Source: CAILZL01 sp963748005 | Lineage (GTDB): Bacteria; Pseudomonadota; Gammaproteobacteria; Steroidobacterales; Steroidobacteraceae | Direction of reading: 5' to 3' | Assembly (NCBI GenBank): GCA_963748005.1 | Contig: CAVVHH010000003.1 | Coordinates: forward strand, 62,001-126,000 | DNA: 64,000 bases | Shown: in pieces, positions 17,577 to 26,141 of the stretch | Layout of the letters: each line of letters opens with the position of its first letter | How positions within the stretch are numbered: position 1 is the first letter of the stretch | The notes under the pieces: generated by a model | Told to the model about the DNA's origin: nothing | Database searches by the model: none | The model's input: only the letters and a program-made list of their open reading frames with translations | Position numbers and translations under genes: made by a program

Positions 17577-17726
17577 GGCGACTCGAAGCTGCCGTTGCTC
17601 CGCCTTAAGCCCCCACATAGCCGTGTCGCCAACACTCTGAACCCCTATAATCGCCGCCCCCATCCCGGAACATTGAAAAGGATGCGGTCCGGTGGCTTCC
17701 AACCCCATCTGCCGCAAGGAACAAGC

Positions 17727-18941
17727 TTGAGTTCACCTAACGCGAATAATCGAATCCTGTCGGGCATGCGACCTTCGGGCGAGCTGCATCTGGGTAATTA
17801 CCATGGGGCACTGAAAAACTGGGTCGAGTTGCAGTACCAGTATGAGTGTTACTTTTTCATTGCCGACATCCACGCCCTGACCACGGGATATGACGACACC
17901 ACCCAGCTGGAAGCGCGTGTGTGGCGCATGGTGGTGGACTGGCTGGCTGCGGGTCTCAACCCGGCCGCCTGTACGATTTTCATCCAGTCGCGTGTGCCTG
18001 AACATTCCGAGCTGCACCTGCTGCTGTCCATGGTCACGCCGCTCAGCTGGCTGGAACGCGTGCCCTCCTACAAGGATCAGCAGGAGCAGCTGAAGGACAA
18101 GGATCTGGCCACCTATGGGTTCCTCGGCTACCCGTTGCTGCAAAGCGCCGACATCCTGCTGTACAAACCCGAATTCGTGCCAGTGGGTGAAGACCAGGTG
18201 GCGCATGTGGAAATCACCCGCGAAGTGGCCCGGCGCTTCAATTTCCTGTTCGGCCGCGAGCCGGATTTCGAAGCCCGCGTGGGCAAGGCACTGAAGAATC
18301 TCGGCAGTCGCGCCAGCCAGCAATACCGCGATTTCCGCAAGGCCTATCAGGAGCAGGGCGATGCCGAGTCACTGGCCAAGGCGCACGCACTGCTGGAGGC
18401 CAATAACCGCCTGACCGTGGCAGATCGCGAGCGCCTCGAGGGCTATCTGGAAGGCACGGGGCGCAGCATTCTCATCGAGCCGCAGGCACTGCTTACCGCC
18501 ACCCCCAAGGTGCCGGGGCTGGATGGTCGCAAGATGTCCAAGTCTTATGGCAACACCATTGGCCTGCGTGAAGACCCGGACACCGTTGCGAAAAAACTGC
18601 GCACCATGCAGACCGACCCGGCGCGGGTACGCCGCAATGATCCCGGCAATCCCGAACAGTGCCCGGTGTGGGACCTGCACAAGATATATTCCGACGACGA
18701 GACCAGGCAGTGGGTGCAGACCGGTTGTCGTTCCGCGGGCATCGGCTGTCTGGATTGCAAGAAGCCCTTGATCGACAAGGTGGTGACGGAAATCAGCGCC
18801 ATCAGGACACGTGCCCAGGAATACGAAGAAAATGGCGATCTGGTGCGCGGGATTATTGCTGAAGGCTGTGAGAAAGCCCGCGATGTGGCGCGGCAGACTC
18901 TCGACGAAGTGCGTCAGGCCATCGGCATGAATTACCGATAG
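17727..18941 (+). CDS. trpS: tryptophanyl-tRNA synthetase
   Basis: A class I synthetase that charges tRNA-Trp. The HIGH-type motif is in GELHLGNYHGAL and the KMSKS motif in DGRKMSKSYGNTIGL (about residue 267). The preferred start is TTG at 17727 with ggaa 7 bases upstream (404 residues). An in-frame ATG at 17682 is possible, and the open frame runs back to 17466 through repeat C. The protein exceeds E. coli TrpS (334 residues) because of an insertion of about 60 residues before KMSKS (SRASQQYRDFRKAYQEQGD...). A Cys cluster (CRSAGIGCLDCKK) near the C-terminus may bind metal. scpA follows after 20 bases. Confidence 0.95.
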   Translation: MSSPNANNRILSGMRPSGELHLGNYHGALKNWVELQYQYECYFFIADIHALTTGYDDTTQLEARVWRMVVDWLAAGLNPAACTIFIQSRVPEHSELHLLLSMVTPLSWLERVPSYKDQQEQLKDKDLATYGFLGYPLLQSADILLYKPEFVPVGEDQVAHVEITREVARRFNFLFGREPDFEARVGKALKNLGSRASQQYRDFRKAYQEQGDAESLAKAHALLEANNRLTVADRERLEGYLEGTGRSILIEPQALLTATPKVPGLDGRKMSKSYGNTIGLREDPDTVAKKLRTMQTDPARVRRNDPGNPEQCPVWDLHKIYSDDETRQWVQTGCRSAGIGCLDCKKPLIDKVVTEISAIRTRAQEYEENGDLVRGIIAEGCEKARDVARQTLDEVRQAIGMNYR

Positions 18942-18961
18942 ACGCCGATACAAGAATCGAA

Positions 18962-20026
18962 ATGAACTCCGAGCGAAAAACTGTGGCAGATGAACTGAGC
19001 AACGCCGAGACAGAGCACGCGGCTGAACAGCAGGCCCTGGCCGAGGCCGTTGCGACTGTGCCAGCTCCACAGCAAACCGAAATGCCGTTTGCCATGGTGG
19101 ATGGCGAACCGTACACCGAGATGCCGCGCGATCTGTACATTCCGCCGGATGCCCTGCAGGTGTTCCTCGAGGCTTTTGAAGGTCCGCTGGATCTGTTGCT
19201 GTACCTTATCCGCAAGCAGAACCTCGATATCCTGGATATTCCCATCGCCGAAATTACCCGTCAGTACATGGGCTATATCGACATGATGGAAAATCTGCAG
19301 CTGGAGCTGGCCGGCGAATATCTGTTGATGGCGGCCATGCTGGCGGAGATCAAGTCGCGCATGCTGTTGCCGCGCGCCAGGAGTGAAGACGGTCAGGAAG
19401 AAGACGACCCGCGCGCCGAGCTGGTGCGGCGTCTGCAGGAGTACGAGCGCTTCAAGAAGGCCGCGGATGACATCGACAGGCTGCATCGCCTGGAACGCGA
19501 TATTGCGCCGGCGATGATTGAACTGGTCGAACGCCGCGTGACGCAGTTGCAGCCTGAGGTGTCGCTCACCGAAATGCTCAAGGCGTTTCGCGAAGTCGTT
19601 ATGCGTTCCGAGCATTTCAGTCACCACCAGGTGCAGCGTGAGCGTCTGTCGCAACGACAGCGCATGGCGGAAATTCTGGCCATGCTGGAACAGGCCGAAT
19701 TTGTCGAATTCATTCGCCTGTTCAATCCGGAAGAAGGCCGCATGGGCGTAACCGTGACCTTCATTTCAATTCTTGAACTCATGAAGGAAGGCCTGCTCGA
19801 CATCGTGCAGGCCGAACCCTATGCGCCGCTGCATGTGCGCAAAGCGACCAGCAACCGCAACGTACCGGTAGTCAGTACCGCCGATGCCGACAACGAAGCG
19901 GCGCTGGCCCAGCCGGAACTGCCCGATGAAAACCTCATTGATGATGAAGAGACGGCAGAAGTGACCGTGGTAACAACGTCGGCAGCGGCTGATGACACGC
20001 CTGCTGTTGAAGACAAACCGAATTGA
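18962..20026 (+). CDS. scpA: segregation and condensation protein A
   Basis: A 354-residue kleisin that bridges the Smc heads. The kleisin N-domain is clear (FEGPLDLLLYLIRKQNLDILDIP), followed by YLLMAAMLAEIKSRMLLPR. The C-terminal winged helix includes FVEFIRLFNPEEGRMGVTVTFISILELMKEGLL. Extra low-complexity acidic tails of about 55 residues at each end make it longer than the 250-270 residues usual for ScpA. It lies between trpS and scpB. It is expected to act with Smc (6375-9878) and ScpB. Confidence 0.95.
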   Translation: MNSERKTVADELSNAETEHAAEQQALAEAVATVPAPQQTEMPFAMVDGEPYTEMPRDLYIPPDALQVFLEAFEGPLDLLLYLIRKQNLDILDIPIAEITRQYMGYIDMMENLQLELAGEYLLMAAMLAEIKSRMLLPRARSEDGQEEDDPRAELVRRLQEYERFKKAADDIDRLHRLERDIAPAMIELVERRVTQLQPEVSLTEMLKAFREVVMRSEHFSHHQVQRERLSQRQRMAEILAMLEQAEFVEFIRLFNPEEGRMGVTVTFISILELMKEGLLDIVQAEPYAPLHVRKATSNRNVPVVSTADADNEAALAQPELPDENLIDDEETAEVTVVTTSAAADDTPAVEDKPN

Positions 20027-20078
20027 TCAGGCGCTCACGCGCCTGCATGTGGCAATCACCAAGTGGGAATGACTGCTG

Positions 20079-20825
20079 ATGAATGAACTGGAAATGAAAC
20101 ATCTGTTCGAGGCGGCGCTGCTGGCGGCGGGGCGCCCGGTTACTACGCAACAGCTGGCTGAGCTGTTTGATGAACGCGAACGACCCAGCCTTGAACAAGT
20201 GCTGAATGCCCTGAACGACCTGAGTCAGGACTACGCCGGCCGCGGTATTGAGCTGCTCGAAGTATCCAGTGGCTGGCGCATCCAGGTGCGCAACAACTGC
20301 GTCGATTTCGTGTCGCGCCTGTGGCAGGAACGTCCGGCGCGCTACTCGCGCGCCTTGCTGGAAACGCTGGCGCTGATTGCCTACCGGCAACCGATCACGC
20401 GTGGCGAAATCGAGGAAATCCGCGGCGTGGCGGTCAGCTCCACCATCATGCGTACCCTGCATGACCGCAACTGGATTCGCGTGGTGGGTCATCGTGAAGT
20501 ACCCGGTCGTCCCGAATTGCTGGCGACGACACGTGAGTTCCTCGACTACTTCGGCTTGAAGAATCTGGATCAGTTGCCAACGCTGGCCGAACTGAAAGAT
20601 GTGGAAACCATTGGGGTGCAGCTGGAATTCAACACCAGCGAGGTATCGGCTGCGAACGATGACGAAACGCAACCGGCAAATGATTCGGCCGATGCACCGG
20701 CCGACATTGAATCAGTTGACGATGCAATCGTCGGTACAGAAACCGCTGAGATCGCCGAACCAGCCGCAACAAGCCCTGAAGACGAACGCGAAGCAGATGC
20801 CGAGTCCACAGTGCAGGCACATTGA
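20079..20825 (+). CDS. scpB: segregation and condensation protein B
   Basis: A 248-residue partner of ScpA with two winged-helix domains. The hallmark segment is YSRALLETLALIAYRQPITRGEIEEIRGVAVSS, followed by LHDRNWIRVVGHREVPGRPELLATTREFLDYFGL. The C-terminal 60 residues are acidic and Ala-rich. The stop TGA (20823-20825) overlaps the ATG of the next gene (TGATG), indicating translational coupling. A 52-base gap separates it from scpA. Confidence 0.95.
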   Translation: MNELEMKHLFEAALLAAGRPVTTQQLAELFDERERPSLEQVLNALNDLSQDYAGRGIELLEVSSGWRIQVRNNCVDFVSRLWQERPARYSRALLETLALIAYRQPITRGEIEEIRGVAVSSTIMRTLHDRNWIRVVGHREVPGRPELLATTREFLDYFGLKNLDQLPTLAELKDVETIGVQLEFNTSEVSAANDDETQPANDSADAPADIESVDDAIVGTETAEIAEPAATSPEDEREADAESTVQAH

Positions 20826-21877
20826 TGTCCGAACGTCTGCACAAGGTTCTGGCGCAACACGGCATTGGTTCGCGTCGCGAAGTTGAACGCTGGATCGCCG
20901 AGGGCCGCATTCAGATCAACGGTGTGATTGCCAAGGCCGGTGATCGTTATGAAACCGGCGATCGTGTGCAGCTGGATGGCCGGGAGGTCGGCAAACGTCT
21001 GGACTTCGTTGCCGCACCGCAGGTGCTGGCGTATCACAAGCCGCAAGGCCAGCCCATTGAGCGTACCTCGGCGCGGCAATCTGCGGGAGCTAGTGAACAT
21101 CCGCCTGAAGTGGTCGAAGAATCAGCCGAAGAACGATTGCCGGTGCAGCGTGGTTCCCGCTGGTTGCCGATCAATCCCATGCATCCCGGCGATAGCGGAC
21201 TGTTGCTGTTCACCAATGACGGCGCGCTGTCGTATGCGCTGACGCGACAGAAAAAGAAAATTCCCGCCACCTACATGGTGCGGGTACATGTGCGCGGTGG
21301 CGTGGCGGCGGCGCCGGTAATGCCGACCACGCTCAGGCTCGACAATGAAACCATCGTGTTCACCGAAGTTTCTGTCAGCAGCTCGCCCGAGGGTGAAAGC
21401 GAGTCCGGCAATATCTGGTACAGGGTGGTTATGCCGCGCGCCGACAAGCGTGCTGCCGTGCGTGCCCTGTTTGTCAGTCATGAACTGACAGTGAGTCGCA
21501 TGATGCAGGTGGCATTCGGCGATATCACCCTGACCAAGGAAATGCCCAGAGCGCGTCATGTGACACTCAAGCCCGCGCAGGTCGAAGGCCTGTACGCACT
21601 GGCGCAACTGAAAATGCCGGCTGCGAACCATCCTGCTGTGAAACGCAGTGGCCGACAGGATGCACCCGGGTTGAAAGAGACGCACCCAGTGACAAGCCTT
21701 ACTGCGCAGGAAGCGCGGGCTGCGACACGCACTCGGCGACCGGCTCGTGTAACTGCCAGTGCTGCGCCGGCGTCGTCGCGCCCGCGTGGCCCGCAACAAC
21801 GTGCAGCACTGCGCCGTGCTCCCGGCGGCGGTTCCAATCGTCCGTCCCGACCCGGGGCGCGTGGACCGAAGAAGTAA
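20825..21877 (+). CDS. rluB: RluB-like pseudouridine synthase family protein, probably catalytically inactive
   Basis: It occupies the rluB position after scpB and starts with an S4 RNA-binding domain (MSERLHKVLAQHGIGSRREVERWIAEGRIQINGVI). The catalytic motif that should read GRLDxxTSGLLLLTNDG reads INPMHPGDSGLLLFTNDG, so the essential Asp aligns with His. The second motif (EGRNREVRRL) is also replaced (RADKRAAVRAL). The later LTVSRMMQVAFGDI segment is family-like. The 100-residue tail is basic and Arg/Pro/Ala-rich. RluB normally makes pseudouridine 2605 in 23S rRNA. Here RNA binding may persist without catalysis. The reading frame itself is intact, and no shifted frame restores the motif. 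Confidence 0.75.
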   Translation: MSERLHKVLAQHGIGSRREVERWIAEGRIQINGVIAKAGDRYETGDRVQLDGREVGKRLDFVAAPQVLAYHKPQGQPIERTSARQSAGASEHPPEVVEESAEERLPVQRGSRWLPINPMHPGDSGLLLFTNDGALSYALTRQKKKIPATYMVRVHVRGGVAAAPVMPTTLRLDNETIVFTEVSVSSSPEGESESGNIWYRVVMPRADKRAAVRALFVSHELTVSRMMQVAFGDITLTKEMPRARHVTLKPAQVEGLYALAQLKMPAANHPAVKRSGRQDAPGLKETHPVTSLTAQEARAATRTRRPARVTASAAPASSRPRGPQQRAALRRAPGGGSNRPSRPGARGPKK

Positions 21878-21983
21878 TCCTGTAGCCGACCCTGATTTTT
21901 TCTGCGGGTTTGCCACCGGTAATGAACAAGCCCGGACGCGCACTGTCTACTGGTGCTTGTCTTTCTTGATACCGGGATCCGCC

Positions 21984-23102
21984 ATGAACATACGCCTGAG
22001 TTATTCAGCCCCGCTACTGTTGGCCGGCTTGGTGTCGGCAGCCATTCCTTGTGCGCGGGCACAGGCGCCCATTGCATCGGGTGCTGCATTGGTCTCCAGG
22101 CTGGGGTTGGAAGAAGCCGACAAGCCCATGCGCGAAATGCCGGGCTGGCGCGTGCCGAAAAAAGTGATTGTCGCAGGTGATGTGCCGCTGGCTGAGCTGC
22201 GGGCGGCGGCGCCGGGTGTGGAATTTGTGGTGGTGCGCAATACGGCCAATTCCGAAGTCGATGTCAGCGACGCCGATGCCATGCTCGGTGGTTGCACTCA
22301 GGAACTGTTGACCAGAGCCAGACAGGTGCGCTGGATACAGGTGTTGACTGCAGGTGTTGAGCGATGCCTGGCCGTGCCTGCGGTGAAGGAACGACAACTG
22401 CTGGTGACCAACATGCAGCGTACCGAGGGTGACATCGTCAGCGAGCACGCCATCGCACTGACCCTGGCGCTGACGCGCAATCTGGACAACTACATGCTCA
22501 ATCAGCACCAGGGCAGATGGGGTAGTGGCGCCGACCGCGGTTCGATGCGTTCGCTCAATGGCAAAACACTGCTGGTGGTTGGACTGGGCGGTATCGGCAC
22601 CGATATTGCCCGGCGCGGGCATGCCATGGGCATGAAGGTGACTGCGACGCGCGCCAGCGGCCGCACCGGTCCGGCATTCGTCAGTTATGTCGGGCTATCC
22701 AGTGAATTGCTGGCGCTGGCAAAGGATGCCGATGTCGTCATCAATGCTGCGCCCTTGACACCCGAAACCACGGGTATCTTCGATGCGAAGTTCTTTGCCG
22801 CGCTCAAGCCCAGTGCTTACTTTGTCAATGTCGCACGCGGCGGCAGCGTCGTGGACAACGCATTGATGGCTGCGCTCAATGAAAAGCGTCTGGCGGGCGC
22901 CGCGCTGGATGTGACCGATCCCGAGCCATTGCCGGCAAATCATCCCCTGTGGCGTACGCCGAACCTGATCATCACGCCGCATGTCGCCAGCGCGTCGGAT
23001 GTGGTGCACGACAATCAGCTGGCGGTTCTGCTCGAAAATCTGCGTCGCTACGTGGCTGGCGACAAGATGGTGTCAGTGGTGGATCTGGAACGGGGATATT
23101 GA
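21984..23102 (+). CDS. D-2-hydroxyacid dehydrogenase with signal peptide
   Basis: A 372-residue member of the D-isomer 2-hydroxyacid dehydrogenase family. The NAD-binding motif is VVGLGGIGTDIARRG. The catalytic residues are visible: Arg in VNVARGGSVVD, Glu in DVTDPEPLP and His in ITPHVASASD. The first 26 residues form a Sec-type signal peptide (hydrophobic APLLLAGLVSAAIP, cleavage after ARAQA). Family members are normally cytosolic, because the cofactor is. The start ATG at 21984 is set by the signal peptide; an open frame extends further upstream without conservation. It is convergent with an exported aldo/keto reductase. The substrate is not known. Confidence 0.85.
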   Translation: MNIRLSYSAPLLLAGLVSAAIPCARAQAPIASGAALVSRLGLEEADKPMREMPGWRVPKKVIVAGDVPLAELRAAAPGVEFVVVRNTANSEVDVSDADAMLGGCTQELLTRARQVRWIQVLTAGVERCLAVPAVKERQLLVTNMQRTEGDIVSEHAIALTLALTRNLDNYMLNQHQGRWGSGADRGSMRSLNGKTLLVVGLGGIGTDIARRGHAMGMKVTATRASGRTGPAFVSYVGLSSELLALAKDADVVINAAPLTPETTGIFDAKFFAALKPSAYFVNVARGGSVVDNALMAALNEKRLAGAALDVTDPEPLPANHPLWRTPNLIITPHVASASDVVHDNQLAVLLENLRRYVAGDKMVSVVDLERGY

Positions 23103-23114
23103 CCCTCACCCCAA

Positions 23115-23136
23115 CCCCCTCCCTCAGGGAGAGGGG
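23115..23136. repeat. degenerate ccctctccc/gggagaggg repeat
   Basis: ccccctccctcagggagagggg, with caccccaa before it, is an imperfect copy of the widespread proteobacterial ccctctcccNNNgggagaggg hairpin. A better copy lies at 40093-40113. It separates two convergent genes and may serve as a terminator-like hairpin. Confidence 0.5.
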
Positions 23137-23164
23137 AGAAACATCTTTCGACTGAAGCTTGGTA

Positions 23165-24118
23165 TCAAGCTTTACCATCCCAGAACTCTTCCATGCGTTT
23201 GCGCTCGGCAGCGGTAGGCAGACGACCGCGGCCTGCTCCCTGGTTGTCTTCGGTATGACTGATCTTGGTGGAGCCGGGAATTACGCTGATGACGGCTGGA
23301 TGCGACGCCACATACTTGAGGAAGAACTGACCCCAGGTGGCGGCATTGAAGTCCGCCGCCCAGGCCGGCAATTTGCGATCGCCCACTTCATTGAACAGTG
23401 ATCCGCGACGACCGCCCAGCGGCACGTTGAGCATTACCGCCACCTTGTGTTGCTGCGCCATGCTCAACACCTTCTCAGACGCCCGATTGCCCAACGAATA
23501 GTCAATCTGGATGAAATCCATCGGATGCTTGTTCAGCGCCGCGATCATGCGGTCATGTTCTTCGGTGCGGTAAGTAGTCACGCCGAGATAACGGATCTTG
23601 CCGGCCTTCTTGTATTCCTGCATGAGTGGCATCAGCTCATCCAGCCCGTCAATCCTGTGCACTTCAAGCAGATCGATCTTGCCCAGCAACTTCATCGAAC
23701 GCTCGAATGCTTGTCGACCGCTGGGCTCGTTGGCTCCATAGCCGGCGCCAGCGGCGTTGAACTTGGTGGAAATGAACATCCTGTCGCGGATGCCGAGCTC
23801 GCCCAGCGCGCGACCGATGACCGCTTCGCTTTCGCCGCCCGCATAGGACGGGGCAGTGTCGATCAGCGTTCCACCCAGCTCATACATGCGCTTGATGACA
23901 GCCTTCACATCCGCATAGTTGGATTCGCGGAATTGATTGGTGCCGACGCCCATCACGGGAATTTTTTCGCCGGTGGCCGGGATCGCTTTGGTGATCAAGG
24001 GCATGGTGGTCATGTCTGCAGCCAGCAATGTCCTGCTCAATGCCAGGCCGGCGCCAGCCAATGCACCCGCTTGCAGCAGGCCGCGACGGGAAAACGTTGA
24101 ACTGCCGTTATCAGACAT
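23165..24118 (-). CDS. Tat-exported aldo/keto reductase
   Basis: A 317-residue (beta/alpha)8 NADPH-dependent reductase. A twin-arginine signal (STFSRRGLLQAGALAGAGLAL, residues about 8-28) precedes the domain. The catalytic tetrad is complete: Asp and Tyr in LIDTAPSYAGGESE, Lys in FISTKFN and His in LLEVHRID. The Tat route exports folded proteins with bound cofactor, so a periplasmic reductase with its own NADP(H) is plausible. Ribosome site tggag precedes the ATG. The substrate is unknown. It ends 62 bases from the convergent dehydrogenase, which also carries an export signal. Confidence 0.87.
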   Translation of the reverse strand: MSDNGSSTFSRRGLLQAGALAGAGLALSRTLLAADMTTMPLITKAIPATGEKIPVMGVGTNQFRESNYADVKAVIKRMYELGGTLIDTAPSYAGGESEAVIGRALGELGIRDRMFISTKFNAAGAGYGANEPSGRQAFERSMKLLGKIDLLEVHRIDGLDELMPLMQEYKKAGKIRYLGVTTYRTEEHDRMIAALNKHPMDFIQIDYSLGNRASEKVLSMAQQHKVAVMLNVPLGGRRGSLFNEVGDRKLPAWAADFNAATWGQFFLKYVASHPAVISVIPGSTKISHTEDNQGAGRGRLPTAAERKRMEEFWDGKA

Positions 24119-24468
24119 GTGATCTCCAGGGATGTATTTGTTGTGCGGATCATGGCAATCCCTGCTCGGGTTGTTTTGCCGCTGAGCAGGACCGAATTGC
24201 GTGGACCGCCAAGGAAATTAAAGGTTCCGACCAAAACGGGATCAGTGATGGCGAGAATCGTATCGGGCGCTTTCCGGCAGCTATGTAAAGAAATGTGTTA
24301 CCGGTCCGAGTACAGGTCTGCGCGAGTTGTTTGCGCCAGCACAAAAAAGCTGGCCACAAGAAAGTTCCACCTGATGCTCCCGTTCGTCCCAACAGGAATT
24401 GCGTCGGCCAGCGAACCGCGTTTTATTGCGCGCCGCAGAGAACCTGTGGCACTACTGAATCTATTCGC
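24119..24468. other. 350-bp intergenic region without a convincing gene
   Basis: This is the upstream region of the aldo/keto reductase (minus strand) and the downstream end of the gene at 24469. A 122-codon open frame on the plus strand (24119-24487) has no recognisable motif or ribosome site and is not called. No repeat or hairpin stands out. Confidence 0.5.
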
Positions 24469-24933
24469 TCAGCGGAAGCCGAGATGAATCCCCAGCCTGA
24501 TGCCAACTTCCATCTGGTCATCTACCGTACGGAATTGATTGACGTCCCATTGCAGGCGAAGGTTATCGCGTACCTGTACCCCTGTCTGCTGGTTCACCAT
24601 GCGCTCGATCGAGATGCGATAGGCTTCATCTCCCAGCGGTCTGAATAGTTCATGCTCATAGGCGAATTTAATCTTGCCATCATCGTTCCATTTCACTGTG
24701 TCTGAATGGAAGGGGCTGCGCAAGGGCGCAAGACTTTTTACTGTCACATCCCGCAGCCAAATCAGTCCATTCTTAAACTGAGAGACAGAGAATGAAAACA
24801 TTGGTTGCCACTCATGCTGATTGTTTGACATAGCCTGATTGCCGGGTGCAGAGAGCGCTTCTGCGGCGGGCGACATTCCGGACCACAACACACACAACAA
24901 CGTTATCGATATGCGCCAAGAAACTGGCATCAT
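24469..24933 (-). CDS. hypothetical exported protein
   Basis: Not recognised. From the ATG at 24933 the protein has 154 residues. A hydrophobic segment (WRISITLLCVLWSGMSPAAEA) looks like a Sec signal peptide with cleavage after Ala. The mature part is rich in short amphipathic stretches (LRLQWDVNQFRTVDDQMEVGIRLGIHLGFR) alternating polar and hydrophobic residues. This is suggestive of beta strands and perhaps of a small outer-membrane or periplasmic beta protein. An upstream in-frame start at 24999 would place the signal internally and is less likely. It lies alone. Confidence 0.5.
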   Translation of the reverse strand: MMPVSWRISITLLCVLWSGMSPAAEALSAPGNQAMSNNQHEWQPMFSFSVSQFKNGLIWLRDVTVKSLAPLRSPFHSDTVKWNDDGKIKFAYEHELFRPLGDEAYRISIERMVNQQTGVQVRDNLRLQWDVNQFRTVDDQMEVGIRLGIHLGFR

Positions 24934-25241
24934 GAAAATCGAGAGTGTGGTTGTTGCCGGATATACTTTCACAGTGACGCGCCAGCCCCTTCCGTTCAAG
25001 AATCAGTTTGGCAATGCACAGAGAATTTGCCTGGCAGGCAGCACACGCTTATCGGCAGTCGTTTGTTGAGTGTGCGGAAATTGTGATCAGCTGCGCGCTA
25101 ATTCATGATAACAAGAAATCCTGTCGGTAGCGTTTGCTTATCCAGGTGGCGTGCAGTGCGGACTTTCTGTTGCTGACAACCGACAAAGTGGCAGTTAAAC
25201 GACAAAGTTGTGTTGAGCCTGTCTCCCTCCAAGGCCATCGG
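24934..25241. other. 308-bp intergenic region, nothing identified
   Basis: The stretch between two minus-strand genes is somewhat AT-richer than the average. No reading frame with motifs, no strong hairpin followed by T, and no repeat shared with other parts of the window was seen. Confidence 0.45.
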
Positions 25242-26123
25242 TTACAAACTCAAGCGACTCTCAAAATACCTCGATTCACCCGTGACCGGATCTGCGAACG
25301 CAAGGCTGGCCGCCAGCAGCTTCAGCGGTTTCTCATAGTTGTCGTCTGTTTGCCGTGACAGGACCGGATAGAAGTCATCGTTGAGAATTCCAGCCCCGAG
25401 TGCCGCCATATGCACACGCAGCTGATGTTTCTTGCCGGTTACCGGCGAGAGCGCATAACGCCAGTTCATTGCGTCGCACTCCAGGACATCGATATGAGTT
25501 TCGGTGTTGGCGGTGCCGACGACTTCCTGCATACGAAAGAACGGCTCGCCGGGCACGAGTCGGCTGCGATACACCATCGGAAATGTCAGTTCCGGCAGGG
25601 CAGGCGCGACGGCCTGATAGTGCTTGGTGATGCGACGTTCGCTGAACAATGCGTGGTACAACGCGCGATTTGCCGGATTGGCGGAAAACATCACGAGTCC
25701 GGCTGTGCCACGATCAATACGATGCAACGGCGACAACTGCGGATTGTCGAGTCGTTCGATCAGACGCCGCAGCAGGGTTTCCTGCACATAGTTGCCCTTG
25801 GGCGTCACTGGCAGAAAGTGCGGCTTGTCGGCCACCACGATATTGGCGTCGGCGTAGATGATGGATTCAACGAATGGAATCGGTTTTTCGTCGGCGATTT
25901 CGCGGAAGTAACGCACCATCAAACCCACGCGATACGGATGCGCAGGTCCAAGCGGCTGGCCCTGGGCATTCAGCACCAGTCCACGCTCCATGCGGCTCAG
26001 CCACTGAGTTCGATCAATATGGTCGAAGTGCGCACACAGGCAGTCGAGCACCGTATGCCATGGACCGGGCGGCAACTGGAGCGTGCTGGGTGTGTGATGC
26101 CTCGGTGAAATCGACGGCGACAT
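25242..26123 (-). CDS. RluA family pseudouridine synthase
   Basis: A 293-residue enzyme isomerising uridine to pseudouridine in RNA. Unlike the RluB-like protein of this window, the catalytic motif is intact: LSPLHRIDRGTAGLVMFS with the nucleophilic Asp. The preceding segment IVVADKPHFLPVTP and the KKHQLRVHMAALG motif also fit the family. There is no S4 domain; the N-terminal 80 residues (WLSRMERGLVLNAQG...) replace it. The RNA target (23S or tRNA) cannot be told from the sequence. It lies 18 bases after the DUF4159 gene in the same direction, so they may share a transcript. Confidence 0.9.
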   Translation of the reverse strand: MSPSISPRHHTPSTLQLPPGPWHTVLDCLCAHFDHIDRTQWLSRMERGLVLNAQGQPLGPAHPYRVGLMVRYFREIADEKPIPFVESIIYADANIVVADKPHFLPVTPKGNYVQETLLRRLIERLDNPQLSPLHRIDRGTAGLVMFSANPANRALYHALFSERRITKHYQAVAPALPELTFPMVYRSRLVPGEPFFRMQEVVGTANTETHIDVLECDAMNWRYALSPVTGKKHQLRVHMAALGAGILNDDFYPVLSRQTDDNYEKPLKLLAASLAFADPVTGESRYFESRLSL

Positions 26124-26141
26124 GAGAGCGTGAGGCAGTGC

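Noticed and set aside
17466..17726. 87-codon N-terminal extension of TrpS
   Set aside because: It reads through palindromic element C and has no family similarity; a TTG with ggaa upstream at 17727 fits the conserved start.
24119..24487. 122-codon open frame on the plus strand upstream of the aldo/keto reductase
   Set aside because: No ribosome site, no motif, basic low-quality composition, and it covers the probable promoter region of a real gene.
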